From: Saprospirales bacterium GYS_P2D
Lineage (GTDB): Bacteria > Bacteroidota > Bacteroidia > Chitinophagales > Saprospiraceae
Direction of reading: 5' to 3'
DNA: 64,000 bases
NCBI GenBank assembly: GCA_009833045.1
Contig: WUUP01000007.1
Coordinates: forward strand, 80,382-144,381
A program made the position numbers and the translations under genes. Below are positions 54,222-62,599 of the stretch, one piece after another. The stretch's first letter is position 1; each line of letters starts with the position of its first letter. The notes beneath the pieces are model-generated. The model searched no databases. It was not told the DNA's origin and worked only from the letters and a program-made list of their open reading frames with translations.

Positions 54222-54754
54222 TTCGTCTTGCCATTTTGCCACAATAATAGGCGATCTGCGCCAATATCTGACCAAGTCACTGCGGAATTTTCTCGATATA
54301 CGATATATCGGATGCGCCTACTAATAAGGGCCTCTACCTTATGCATCAATTGAGAAAGATACGACTGATCGACGTCTCCGATGAGCAATATATCTATGAT
54401 CGAGCTATCCAATCCTCGTGCAAATGAGCCTGTCAAGTATACCGCCTCCAGCTGTCCTAATCTCTCTATGACATTGGACACGATCTGGTCAAGCCCTATA
54501 TGCTTCCTGATGATATTATTAATGTCTGAATAGAGTGGATGATCAGTATTGGCAGTATAGTATTTTTTATTTCCCTCGAGACTTGCCTCTAATAAGCCCG
54601 CCTCTTCAAATCGATTGAGTTCGAGACGGATAGCATTAGATGAGTCTCCAAACTCCTGCTCCAAGCCCCGGAGATACCCAGAGGCTCGACTATTCAAGAA
54701 AAAGCGCAATAGCAGCTTTATTCTTGTTTTAGAAGTGATGAGAGAATCAATCAT
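54218..54754 (-). CDS. winged-helix plus nucleotidyltransferase-fold regulator
   Basis: A 178-residue protein. Residues 1-75 form a winged helix (TSKTRIKLLLRFF, then GLEQEFGDSSNAIRLELNRFEEAGLLEA and a KKYYTANTDHPLY wing). Residues 95-178 form a nucleotidyltransferase-like fold with YLTGSFARGLDSSIIDILLIG, where the first metal-binding Asp of the DxD pair is replaced (SSIID), so catalysis is doubtful. Similar ArsR-like HTH-NTase proteins occur beside UpxY-type genes in Bacteroidota. It overlaps the UpxY gene by ATGA, suggesting the pair forms a regulatory unit. Binding site unknown. Confidence 0.82.
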   Translation of the reverse strand: MIDSLITSKTRIKLLLRFFLNSRASGYLRGLEQEFGDSSNAIRLELNRFEEAGLLEASLEGNKKYYTANTDHPLYSDINNIIRKHIGLDQIVSNVIERLGQLEAVYLTGSFARGLDSSIIDILLIGDVDQSYLSQLMHKVEALISRRIRYIVYRENSAVTWSDIGADRLLLWQNGKTK

Positions 54755-54855
54755 TGAGTAAATATACTACTCGATTTTTGCGATTTTATATTTTTCACCA
54801 TTTTTTCTCAACGATATGAGGTCGGTCATTGTAGCAAGAGTATTTTTCCTAAAGA

Positions 54856-54895
54856 CATCATAGATTTCTCCCTTCGCTCGAAATGAAAAAGTGGG
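54856..54895. repeat. repeat C, five copies (first copy)
   Basis: A 35-40 bp motif beginning CATCATAGATTTCTCCCTTC and ending in CGAAATGAAAAAGTGGG. Further copies are at 55326-55360, 56995-57033, 57545-57584 and 57709-57742, all in the same orientation. Three of them precede a copy of repeat B by 15-20 bp. Copies differ by a few substitutions. Confidence 0.85.
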
Positions 54896-54911
54896 CATTG
54901 GGCTTTGTTTT

Positions 54912-55272
54912 CTCCCTTCCAAGGGAGATGTCCGATGGACAGAGAAGGTTCCACCCCTCGCCTTTTCATCTCGATGGTACTGAGAGATCTTTGTTCTTTC
55001 GATCAGCTGCATCCAATACAGCATTCACGTTTTTTATAATTTTGCACTAAATTTTACCAGTTGATCTCTTCTCTTTTATTGTCATTGTCACTTTTTTGTC
55101 GAAAAAAGTAACCAAAAACTCGACGCCCTAAGGCTGTACACAAAAGCCGCTCCCTCAACCCACTTGAGTGCGTCAGGCTAACCCGCATTAATAATGAATA
55201 TCTGGTTGAGCTCAAACACCTTTTTGATCTGATCGATAAATGACCAGTACTACACTAAATTCTATAAGGCCA
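54912..55272. repeat. long repeat unit 1 (361 bp)
   Basis: Starts with the B motif CTCCCTTCCAAGGGAG and ends with the D motif (31 bp ending TCTATAAGGCCA). Its two ends match units 2 and 3 closely, but the central part is different in sequence while keeping the same hairpin-plus-pairing design. No coding frame in it looks real. It lies upstream of the HTH-NTase gene. Confidence 0.85.
55090..55124. ncRNA. pseudoknot-capable element, copy 1
   Basis: Hairpin ACTTTTTT-GTCG-AAAAAAGT; the loop segment GTCGA (55098-55102) is complementary to TCGAC at 55120-55124, giving an H-type pseudoknot. Units 2 and 3 have TTGAA/TTCAA at the same two places, so the pairing covaries. The strand that would be transcribed is not known, because both strands can form the fold. 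Confidence 0.5.
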
Positions 55273-55447
55273 AGTTATCTCAGATATTGATATACTTGTA
55301 AGATTGGATTCTCCATTCTAATAAAATCATAGATTTCTCCCTTCGCTCGAAATGAAAAAATTAGCTACTACTTTATCCCTTATTAATCACAAAACCTTAG
55401 CTAGTGCAACCCGAAACGAGCTTCAACTTGAACAGTAAGCCCTATTA

Positions 55448-56050
55448 CTAAATCACCGCTTTTACAATCTCACTTTTGATGAACTCCCATGAGATATTTT
55501 CAAATAATTTGGGAGTTTTTTCACGATCTGCATCCTTGAAATAAACCAGACTTTTCTGGACTAAAAAAAGATTTCCATCGTCATATTTATCCGTATAGTA
55601 TTGATACAGCTCATCTAATTCAAACTGCTTCAGGAGATAGTATATATCGATGAAATCTTTCTTACTGCCTCTTCCTGCAATGGCATTTAACTTCATGGCT
55701 GCAATATCCTTTGCAGATACTAACCTAATATCGTCCTGAATGATCAAATCATCAATCAATGGATATGCATAATTCACTAAATCAACTTTAATCCCATCTA
55801 TAGCCAGAATGTTAACATTTTTTGACTGGCTTAAAATCTGAAATTCCCCCAGAGCCCTGAAGTCACTTACAAACTCTTCTAATTTGAAATCTATCTTACC
55901 AAATAAATCTATGTCAATTGAAACTCGATGTCCCAATTGAAGCGCCAAAGATGTCCCTCCAACCAAGTATAGAGACTCAAATCCATCAATCGCCAATAGT
56001 CCCTTTAGTATCCTGAGAAGTGTGGAGTTAACTGTCTTTGTCTGTAGCAT
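55448..56050 (-). CDS. AbiEii-type nucleotidyltransferase toxin-like protein
   Basis: A 200-residue protein of the nucleotidyl transferase AbiEii/AbiGii toxin family. LVGGTSLALQLGHRVSIDIDLF contains GGT at 31-33 and Asp46/Asp48; the third acid is Asp90 in GIKVDLV; KDIAAMKLNAIAGRGSKKDFIDIYYL (about 114-139) is the family signature. All catalytic positions look intact. It overlaps the upstream DUF6922-like gene by 46 bp, the usual order of antitoxin then toxin. Either a phage-defence or addiction module, sitting inside repeat DNA within the glycan locus. Confidence 0.9.
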   Translation of the reverse strand: MLQTKTVNSTLLRILKGLLAIDGFESLYLVGGTSLALQLGHRVSIDIDLFGKIDFKLEEFVSDFRALGEFQILSQSKNVNILAIDGIKVDLVNYAYPLIDDLIIQDDIRLVSAKDIAAMKLNAIAGRGSKKDFIDIYYLLKQFELDELYQYYTDKYDDGNLFLVQKSLVYFKDADREKTPKLFENISWEFIKSEIVKAVI

Positions 56051-56328
56051 CTAAATTCTTCAATAGCAGTTTTTGTGTAAATAGCGACGAAATTCATAGC
56101 CACTTCATCAAGACTTCTGGAATTGACTGCGGCCATTTTAATCTCATCTACAGAATAGAATTTTTGCACAAATCTCCAATCCTCCAATTGACCATATTCA
56201 AGCACACGTAAAATGATTAGATCTTTATCCTTGACCAGATCTAAATCGCTACTATCATACTCCCAAAATAAATGAGGAGAGAGCTGAGATATGTTGAAAG
56301 CACAAGAACTAAGGTTTAGAAATTTCAT
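56005..56328 (-). CDS. DUF6922-like antitoxin partner
   Basis: A 107-residue protein. SPHLFWEYDSSDLDLVKDKDLIILRVLEYGQLEDW is characteristic of the DUF6922 family, which in Bacteroidota is commonly encoded just before AbiEii-type nucleotidyltransferases. The C-terminal half has SRSLDEVAMNFVAIYTKTAIEEFRCY. It overlaps the toxin-like gene by 46 bp. The antitoxin role is inferred from gene order. Confidence 0.75.
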   Translation of the reverse strand: MKFLNLSSCAFNISQLSPHLFWEYDSSDLDLVKDKDLIILRVLEYGQLEDWRFVQKFYSVDEIKMAAVNSRSLDEVAMNFVAIYTKTAIEEFRCYRQRQLTPHFSGY

Positions 56329-56522
56329 ATAGCTTTATGAACGTAAGATTTATTGGCCTAAAAGACCTTCTAATCCCCCAGCCAGGGACATCACAAATAG
56401 GGTTCATCACATGTTTATTGTTAATATAATCAAATATGCTTGTCAAGTTACCAGATTTTCAGATTCCATGCTGCTCATGCTTTTTAAGAATAAATTCGCC
56501 CTTTTTGATCTCCTCGAAAAAA

Positions 56523-56553
56523 GACCAGTACCACACTAAATTCTATAAGGCCA
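56523..56553. repeat. isolated D motif
   Basis: A 31-bp copy of the motif GACCAGTACyACACTAAATT and the following TCTATAAGGCCA, found also at 55242-55272, 56910-56940 and 57370-57400, all in the same orientation. This copy lacks a B motif immediately upstream. The stretch 56329-57845 (about 1.5 kb) holds only such repeats and no gene I can support. Confidence 0.85.
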
Positions 56554-56592
56554 GGTGTTGGAACCAATATCCATTGTAATTCGCTGATTTCT

Positions 56593-56940
56593 CTCCCTTC
56601 CAAGAGAGATGTCCGGAAGGACAGAGGGTTCCACCCCTCGCCTTTTCATCTCGATGGTACTGAGAGATCTTTGTTTTTGGATCAGCTGCATATATGTTTA
56701 TACTGTTCTTTCCTTATCTTTTGTCTTGAAACAAAAGAAATAAAAATTCAATGTGCTATATAATTATCAACGCTCCGTACTCGCCCTTTTATCGGATCAA
56801 AAAGAAACTCGCTTTTTTTCGCCCAGACAAGTTCAAACGGCAGTGATTATGTCTCTTTTATCCAATCACCTGATTGAGCTCAAACACCGTTTTGATCTGA
56901 TCGATAAAAGACCAGTACTACACTAAATTCTATAAGGCCA
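56593..56940. repeat. long repeat unit 2 (348 bp)
   Basis: Runs from the B motif CTCCCTTCCAAGAGAG to the D motif. It is highly similar end to end to unit 3, with small indels and substitutions, including the hairpin CTTTTGT-CTTGAA-ACAAAAG and a CGCTCCGTACTCGCCC segment. Confidence 0.9.
56718..56751. ncRNA. pseudoknot-capable element, copy 2
   Basis: Hairpin CTTTTGT (56718-56724), loop CTTGAA, ACAAAAG (56731-56737); loop TTGAA can pair with TTCAA at 56747-56751. Confidence 0.5.
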
Positions 56941-57049
56941 CATTGTTTCTCAGAAATTGAAGTACTTATCACATTGGGTTCGCCATTCTAACAACATCAT
57001 AGATTTCTCGCTTTCCTCGAAATGAAAAAGTGGAATTTTGATTTGGTTT

Positions 57050-57400
57050 CTCCCTTCCAAGGAGATGTCCGAAGGACAGAGGGTTCCATCCCTCACCTTT
57101 TCATCTCGATGGTACTGAGAGATCTATGTTTTTCGCTCAGCTGCATATATGTTTATACTGTTCTTTCCCTTTCTTTTGTCTTGAAACAAAAGAAACAAAA
57201 ATTCAAGGCGCTATATAATTCTTAACGCTCCGTACTCGCCCTTTTATCGGATCAAAAAGCAACTCGCTTTTTTCGCCCAGACAAACTCAAGCGGCCATGA
57301 TTATGACACTTTCTCTTTTATCCAATCAATTGGTTAAGCTCAAACACCTTTTTGATCTGATCGATAAATGACCAGCACTACACTAAATTCTATAAGGCCA
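57050..57400. repeat. long repeat unit 3 (351 bp)
   Basis: A direct repeat of unit 2, B motif to D motif. It starts 110 bp after unit 2 ends, with a copy of repeat C (56995-57033) in the space between. An open frame on the + strand through this unit (57022-57225) is a by-product of the repeat. Confidence 0.9.
57173..57207. ncRNA. pseudoknot-capable element, copy 3
   Basis: Hairpin CTTTTGT (57173-57179), loop CTTGAA, ACAAAAG (57186-57192); the whole loop CTTGAA is complementary to TTCAAG at 57202-57207 (6 bp). Confidence 0.5.
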
Positions 57401-57438
57401 AGTTATTTCAGATATTGGTGTTCATCTTGCTTTGGTTT

Positions 57439-57478
57439 CTCCCTTCCAAGGGAGATGTCTGAAGGACAGAGGGTTCCC
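57439..57478. repeat. isolated B motif
   Basis: A B-motif copy (CTCCCTTCCAAGGGAG, then GTCTGAAGGACAGAGGGTTC). It is followed by a GAGAGATGATAGACTAAGCA segment that recurs in similar form near 57670-57690, so units also share flanks. Confidence 0.85.
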
Positions 57479-57599
57479 ATCCGATACTATTTTTATTGAT
57501 GACATGAGAGATGATAGACTAAGCAAGAATATTTTTCCTAAAGACATCATAGATTTCTCCCTTTCCTCGAAATGAAAAAGTGGGATTTTGCTTTGGTTT

Positions 57600-57638
57600 C
57601 TCCCTTCCAAGGGAAATGTCCGAAGGACAGAGGGTTCC
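57600..57638. repeat. isolated B motif, last copy
   Basis: The B-motif copy nearest the wzz-like gene (CTCCCTTCCAAGGGAAATG), preceded by a C motif at 57545-57584. It lacks the pseudoknot and D parts, so it is a truncated unit. Confidence 0.85.
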
Positions 57639-57845
57639 TATTCGGTAATTTTTCTTATTGAATCACAAGAGAGACGATAGACTAAGCATAGTGTACTCCT
57701 CCTAATAACATCATTGATTTCTCCTTTCGCTCGAAATGAAAACTGAGCTAAAAAGCTATCCAACAACTAATTATTAATCCATACCTAAACCTATTTCAGG
57801 GAAAGACAACCTTGCAACTTTCGACTTGACACTTTCAAACTTAAT

Positions 57846-58973
57846 CTAAGCCATCGCATCTCGGATAATCTTCCTACCCAATATATACACCACTGCTAAA
57901 AAGCCAAAGAGAAATCCACCAATAATCAACTGCTTGAGCAAGGAACGCTCATCAGCCATGGGGATGAATGTCCTGTCTATTAGTAAGAAGTCAGGCGTCT
58001 GACGATTGAGCACAGCTTCTAATGCTTCTTTGGTCTTTAGTGCTTGTTGATACCGGCTGTCGATATCCTGCACTTTGCGAGACATGTCTGCGATATTGAG
58101 CCTAGCGCCACTACCTATGAGCCCCTGTGTACGGTCCTCAGCATAAGCCAATGATCGCTCTGCCTGGGTAAGCTGCGTGTACAATGAATCGACCAATATC
58201 GATGCCTCGAGATGAGCTGCAGATGGACGTCCCACTGTTTTTTCGATGTAAAAATCAGTTAGCTCCTCATATACTGCAGAGAGTAATACTGTAGAAAGGT
58301 CAGCATTGAGAGTCGCTGCTTTCAATAAAAAAACCTCTGTAGCGTCATCATAAGAGACTGTCAAGAAACCTTTTTTCTTTTTTAAGCTATTACCAACCGA
58401 AATGTCTTGGAGGATACTCAAAGCTCGGCGCTCTCGAGGGTTAAAATTTGGCCATCTACTTTCATTGAATCTAAAACCACCCAATGCCAGATAAGCATAT
58501 TTGCCATCTACGGATTCTTTTACCCATTCATTATTCAACTCATAAATATCAATGAGATGATTACCCAAGTAATCATTAACTCCGTCGACTGTCACTTTCC
58601 TTACTAAGGCTTTTTGCATGATACGAGAGGATTTGACGAGTGCTGATATCTTATCAAGATTATAATCTACTACACCAATCCCCATAAGGTCAGGTGATAC
58701 TGCCACTTGCTTATTGTCTGCCTCCTCACTGATCATGAATGAGAGCGTTGCGGTATATTTCGTCTCTTCCATGGACGACTTGAGATAAAATAATGCAGCC
58801 CCAATCGCTCCTGCGACTAGGATCCAAAGCAGATTCTTCTTTATCTCTCTCCAAAACTCTATAATCTTCAGGATAAGCTCCTTCAACGTGATCTCATCAT
58901 CTTGATAATACGGTGGAGGATAATGTGGTTGCTGCGGGACTTGATTTTCTGGGCTACTCATTTTCTTCCACAT
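57846..58973 (-). CDS. Wzz-type chain-length determinant
   Basis: A 375-residue polysaccharide co-polymerase without a kinase domain. A Pro/Tyr-rich N-terminus is followed by a transmembrane helix at about 48-65 (LLWILVAGAIGAALFYLK), a long periplasmic region with coiled-coil helices (about 250-320, SLYTQLTQAERSLAYAEDR), and a second transmembrane helix near 345-365 (LIIGGFLFGFLAVVYILG). It regulates polymer length with Wzy and contacts the Wza-like exporter. The first ATG overlaps the wza-like gene by 20 bp; the ATG at 58961 (MSSPENQ) is an alternative. No tyrosine autokinase or phosphatase is nearby. Confidence 0.9.
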   Translation of the reverse strand: MWKKMSSPENQVPQQPHYPPPYYQDDEITLKELILKIIEFWREIKKNLLWILVAGAIGAALFYLKSSMEETKYTATLSFMISEEADNKQVAVSPDLMGIGVVDYNLDKISALVKSSRIMQKALVRKVTVDGVNDYLGNHLIDIYELNNEWVKESVDGKYAYLALGGFRFNESRWPNFNPRERRALSILQDISVGNSLKKKKGFLTVSYDDATEVFLLKAATLNADLSTVLLSAVYEELTDFYIEKTVGRPSAAHLEASILVDSLYTQLTQAERSLAYAEDRTQGLIGSGARLNIADMSRKVQDIDSRYQQALKTKEALEAVLNRQTPDFLLIDRTFIPMADERSLLKQLIIGGFLFGFLAVVYILGRKIIRDAMA

Positions 58974-61428
58974 TTACAGGTGTAGCTGTATCAGCCATAT
59001 TGATGATGACCCCTTTCTTGAGTTTAGGATATTCGCTCTGTGATTCTACTGTCGGATTTTGTATTGATGCTAATACCTCGATAGTCGCCCCGGGACGCAC
59101 CGTGGGATATTTATAGCCAAATAATTTTTTCTTAGCAGCTTGGGTTGCACCGTTTGCATATCTGACAGTCACATATGACCTATTGTCTTTATCCGTTAAT
59201 CCTCCAGCATACTCCTCGATGTACCATATTGCACTTTCGAGTCCCGAGAATGGCACCTCTATCTGATCACTCTCAGCCTCTCCATATAGTGTATTCGACA
59301 CCATAATAGTGACCGTATTTTTAATCCTTGGTACGACGATCTTATCACCCTCTTGTAACACTATGCTACTACTGATACTATTAACCACCACTTTATGAGA
59401 TGACTTCTTTATTTCACCTTCATGCATCTTTTCCTTTTCACGTAGGATATACACACCATCTATGAATGCTTCATCCGTGAGTCCTCCTGCCTTAGCTATC
59501 AATCCTGATATCGACTCATTCGATTGAGTCAGAGCATACCGCCCCTGATACTTTACTTCACCTTCGATAGTGACTAATATCTGCTTGGCATACTCTTCTT
59601 TGACTCGGACAACTATCTCATCTGCAGGCTGCAGCGCTATACCTTCTCCTAAGACCTGATATTCAGCTCCCAGTTGTATTGTATGCTGCACTGTCTTGAC
59701 TGGCTCTCCGTCAGCCTGCTCTATCCTGTAGATATCTATTGCTCCCGACGCAGATGATGACAGGCCTCCGCTCAGCTGTAGCACATCTGGTATGTTCAAG
59801 CGCTCTGCATATTGCAGCTTTTGTGGTTTATTGACGGCTCCTGACACCTGTATGTAGCTTAGCTCTGTGTAGTCTTCATTTTCTAAGATCACTACCTCGT
59901 CATTAGGCTGTAAGATTTGATTAGACGAACTATTGGGTTGGAGATATGCCTCCTTGACATTTACCTTGACGTATTCTATCTCTTCCTTATTATTCACTCC
60001 ACGTCTGATCACATAGCCTTCATCTGCAGCATTGCTCTTTAGTCCACCACTGATTAGTATTGCTTGGCGCAAAGTCAATGTTGAATCTATCGAAAACGGA
60101 TACTCGACCTCTCTCCGGACGGCTCCGGACACTTTGAATGTCGCTTTATCTAATGCATTTACTTGACTATTAATGACTAACTCATCTTTGGGCTGAAGCG
60201 TTATATCATTTTTACCACCATTGAGTACATCATTGAGATCTAATTCAACTATTTGAATAGTGCTATCCGCCCTCATCCTCAACAAAAAAGCGGCATCTAA
60301 ATCCGCATTTCTCTTTACTCGTACCTTTCGCAGGAAGGTAGATAGCTTTTCATTTCCCACTAAGGCATAGTCTCCTGGCAACTCCACTGCCCCAGTGACG
60401 CTGATCATGTTATCAGATTGATCGACTATTTCACTCACGACTACTTCGTCACCATCTCGCAGGCTAAAGTCTCCACTACCACTCAATATTCGCTCTAAAT
60501 CTACATCTACTAACTCCTGAGTAGCGCCTTGATATCTATATACCTGAGCAAAGTCCTTCACACTATTGGCGCTAAGCCCTCCAGAAAAATTAATCAACGC
60601 TCGCATTCCCTCATTTGCCTTGAGCTCATACTTCATTGATTTCTTGAATCCTGTAGCTTTCACCACCTGAGTAGCAACTGGCACCTGAATTACCATGCCC
60701 TCCTCTACCTGAAGATCAAAGATCGTAGAAGGATCAGTGATGAGCTGATAGATATCAAGATTCTTCTGAGTGACGCCATCTGACATGAGGATATTCCTGA
60801 CGGACCCCGACTCCGCTACTCCTCCTGCCTGTGACAGCACCTGCAGCACAGAGTGAACTGCATTGACTCGATATGTGCCTGGATGGAGCACCTCTCCCAA
60901 CACATGTACCGTGACATCCCGTGGACGAGTGACGGCTGCAGAAAACTGATCACTCCTGAATAGATAAAACTGCTTGAATCTACTTTTCATTAACTCCACC
61001 GCCTTGGCCCATTCTACTCCTTTTAAAAATATCTTTGGCATATTTGACGGTGAGATATATCCATCTGCGTTAATCACAAATCGAGAGTCAAACTGAGCCG
61101 CTCCAAATATGGATATAGTAATCTCGTCTCCAGCTCCCAGCACATATCTGGGCCCGACTGCTGCTCGCTGCTCCACATCATCCGTTGCGAATCGCTGATT
61201 TAACAAAAACTGATGTCCATAGATGGCAGATTTAGGATTGACTATCGAGTCCACCTTCACCAAAAAGTCACCAAGTATTCCTTCATCAACACTATCTGGC
61301 AAAGCGATCTGGACTATCTGATCTTTAGCCTGTAGCTCTATAGTGTCGGCAGTGATCTCTTGCCCCTGCAGCAATATCACTCCAAAAAAGAATACAATAA
61401 ACTGAGAGAATATTAATTTTGAATTCAT
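58954..61428 (-). CDS. Wza-like polysaccharide export protein with many SLBB domains
   Basis: The ATG at 61428 is preferred: AAAGGAG lies 2 nt upstream and it gives a clean signal peptide (MNSKLIFSQFIVFFFGVILLQGQ); a longer frame starting at 61482 adds 18 unlikely residues. The protein is about 824 residues, twice E. coli Wza. A Poly_export domain (YVLGAGDEITISIFGAAQ, after about residue 85) is followed by a run of about six or seven SLBB repeats (for example VHVLGEVLHPGTYRV, ISVTGAVELPGDYALV, IQVSGAVNKPQKLQY, VTIEGEVKYQGRYAL). It should form the outer-membrane export channel for the polymer. It is first in the wza-wzz unit and diverges from a GT2 gene only 35 bp away. Confidence 0.92.
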   Translation of the reverse strand: MNSKLIFSQFIVFFFGVILLQGQEITADTIELQAKDQIVQIALPDSVDEGILGDFLVKVDSIVNPKSAIYGHQFLLNQRFATDDVEQRAAVGPRYVLGAGDEITISIFGAAQFDSRFVINADGYISPSNMPKIFLKGVEWAKAVELMKSRFKQFYLFRSDQFSAAVTRPRDVTVHVLGEVLHPGTYRVNAVHSVLQVLSQAGGVAESGSVRNILMSDGVTQKNLDIYQLITDPSTIFDLQVEEGMVIQVPVATQVVKATGFKKSMKYELKANEGMRALINFSGGLSANSVKDFAQVYRYQGATQELVDVDLERILSGSGDFSLRDGDEVVVSEIVDQSDNMISVTGAVELPGDYALVGNEKLSTFLRKVRVKRNADLDAAFLLRMRADSTIQIVELDLNDVLNGGKNDITLQPKDELVINSQVNALDKATFKVSGAVRREVEYPFSIDSTLTLRQAILISGGLKSNAADEGYVIRRGVNNKEEIEYVKVNVKEAYLQPNSSSNQILQPNDEVVILENEDYTELSYIQVSGAVNKPQKLQYAERLNIPDVLQLSGGLSSSASGAIDIYRIEQADGEPVKTVQHTIQLGAEYQVLGEGIALQPADEIVVRVKEEYAKQILVTIEGEVKYQGRYALTQSNESISGLIAKAGGLTDEAFIDGVYILREKEKMHEGEIKKSSHKVVVNSISSSIVLQEGDKIVVPRIKNTVTIMVSNTLYGEAESDQIEVPFSGLESAIWYIEEYAGGLTDKDNRSYVTVRYANGATQAAKKKLFGYKYPTVRPGATIEVLASIQNPTVESQSEYPKLKKGVIINMADTATPVNVEENE

Positions 61429-61463
61429 TTCTCCTTTGTACGAGATTAGTAAGGTGCAAATGT

Positions 61464-62582
61464 ATGAATAACCAGATGCCACACAAAGGTATGATAAGCA
61501 TTATCATCGTAAATCATAATGGAGAAAAATATCTTCCTAATCTCCTATTATCTCTTAAGGAGCAAACCATAAAGAATTTTGAAGTCATATTCTGGGATAA
61601 TGCATCAACGGATGGATCTAAGGACTTGATACAAAAATATCCTGAGCTTAATATCCGACTAATTGAATCTGCTGTAAATCTCGGTTTTGCCAAAGCGAAT
61701 AATCTGGCACTACAACACTGTACAGGTGAGTATATCATGCTGCTCAACAATGATACCGCATTACATCCTGATTGTTTGGAACACCTAATGACCGAAATGG
61801 GGTATAATGATATTGTTGCACCTATCATTTTGTTTTACCGCCCCCATTTGGCGATTACTGTTGGAAGCGTGAGAACAGAGGATATACAGAATATTTCAAG
61901 TAAGTTTCCTCATGTAATATTAAATAATCAACTGTATGTGAATCAAAAAATTAGACATGGCGATATCTTATATTTCCCTCATAGTGATGAGTATTTCACA
62001 ACCCAAGATACTTCACACATAGATAACCCCTCCAAGATCATATCTGACCATCAAAAATTGTTCGATAGTTTATCTACTGACTCCTATAAGATCGTGGATA
62101 TAATAAACTCAACTGGACTATCCATCAATTATCAGAATGGAAAGGCTATCGATAGGGATATATTCCAAACACAAGACCCGTCTCGAGAAATGCTTTCACC
62201 CGAGGCCTTCAGTGGATGCTGCTTCATGATTAGAAAATCAATTCTTGATCATCACGGACTCTTTGACGAAGATTTATTTATGTATTATGAAGATGTCGAT
62301 TTCTTTTGGCGTATTTCAAAAATAAATCAATATAGACTCAAGCTCGTCGAAAAAGCCCTTATTAGGCATGATTTTAGATCATCTTCTAACTTAAAAAAGA
62401 AATATTATATTGATCGAAACAGACTACTAACACTCAAAAAAAATGGCCTCATATCAAACTATTACGTTGAGACATTAAAATACGGTATTCATGTCACTGC
62501 GAATATCCTGCAAAAGCCTTCAGCATTTAGGACCTCTTTTAAAGCCCTATTAGACTCTATAACAATGAAAACAGGTATATAA
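61464..62582 (+). CDS. GT2 glycosyltransferase (rhamnosyltransferase-type)
   Basis: The start at 61464 has AAGGTG about 7 nt upstream and avoids overlapping the divergent exporter gene; ATGs at 61476 and 61491 (MISIIIVNHNGEKYL) are possible too, and a longer frame from 61419 would run into the exporter coding region. The enzyme has IIIVNHNGEKYLPNLL, FWDNASTDGS, LLNNDTALHP and GCCFMIRKSILDHHGLFDEDLFMYYEDVDF, the GT2 pattern of WbbL-type rhamnosyltransferases. About 80 extra residues are inserted between the donor and acceptor motifs (about 120-200). It is followed by a sulfotransferase (17 bp) and an ABC ATPase gene. Confidence 0.85.
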   Translation: MNNQMPHKGMISIIIVNHNGEKYLPNLLLSLKEQTIKNFEVIFWDNASTDGSKDLIQKYPELNIRLIESAVNLGFAKANNLALQHCTGEYIMLLNNDTALHPDCLEHLMTEMGYNDIVAPIILFYRPHLAITVGSVRTEDIQNISSKFPHVILNNQLYVNQKIRHGDILYFPHSDEYFTTQDTSHIDNPSKIISDHQKLFDSLSTDSYKIVDIINSTGLSINYQNGKAIDRDIFQTQDPSREMLSPEAFSGCCFMIRKSILDHHGLFDEDLFMYYEDVDFFWRISKINQYRLKLVEKALIRHDFRSSSNLKKKYYIDRNRLLTLKKNGLISNYYVETLKYGIHVTANILQKPSAFRTSFKALLDSITMKTGI

Positions 62583-62599
62583 TCATACGCTAATGTGGA

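Noticed and set aside
54767-55024. 85-codon open frame on the minus strand
   Set aside because: It runs through repeats B and C and has a composition matching the repeats, not a protein family; no coupling to a neighbour.
55448-56328. Insertion sequence or transposon carrying the toxin-antitoxin pair
   Set aside because: No transposase, inverted terminal repeats or target duplications were seen; the flanking repeats are direct and unequal.
57022-57225. 67-codon open frame on the + strand (ending ...KQKKQKFKALYNS)
   Set aside because: It is created by repeat unit 3 and its hairpin; the matching unit 2 breaks the frame. Such frames are a by-product of this repeat type.
57422-57610. 62-codon minus-strand open frame
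   Set aside because: Spans two B motifs and a C motif; its ends are repeat sequence, with no protein features.
54856-57742. Possible CRISPR array
   Set aside because: Repeat copies are unevenly spaced, of several kinds, and diverged; no uniform spacers and no cas genes.
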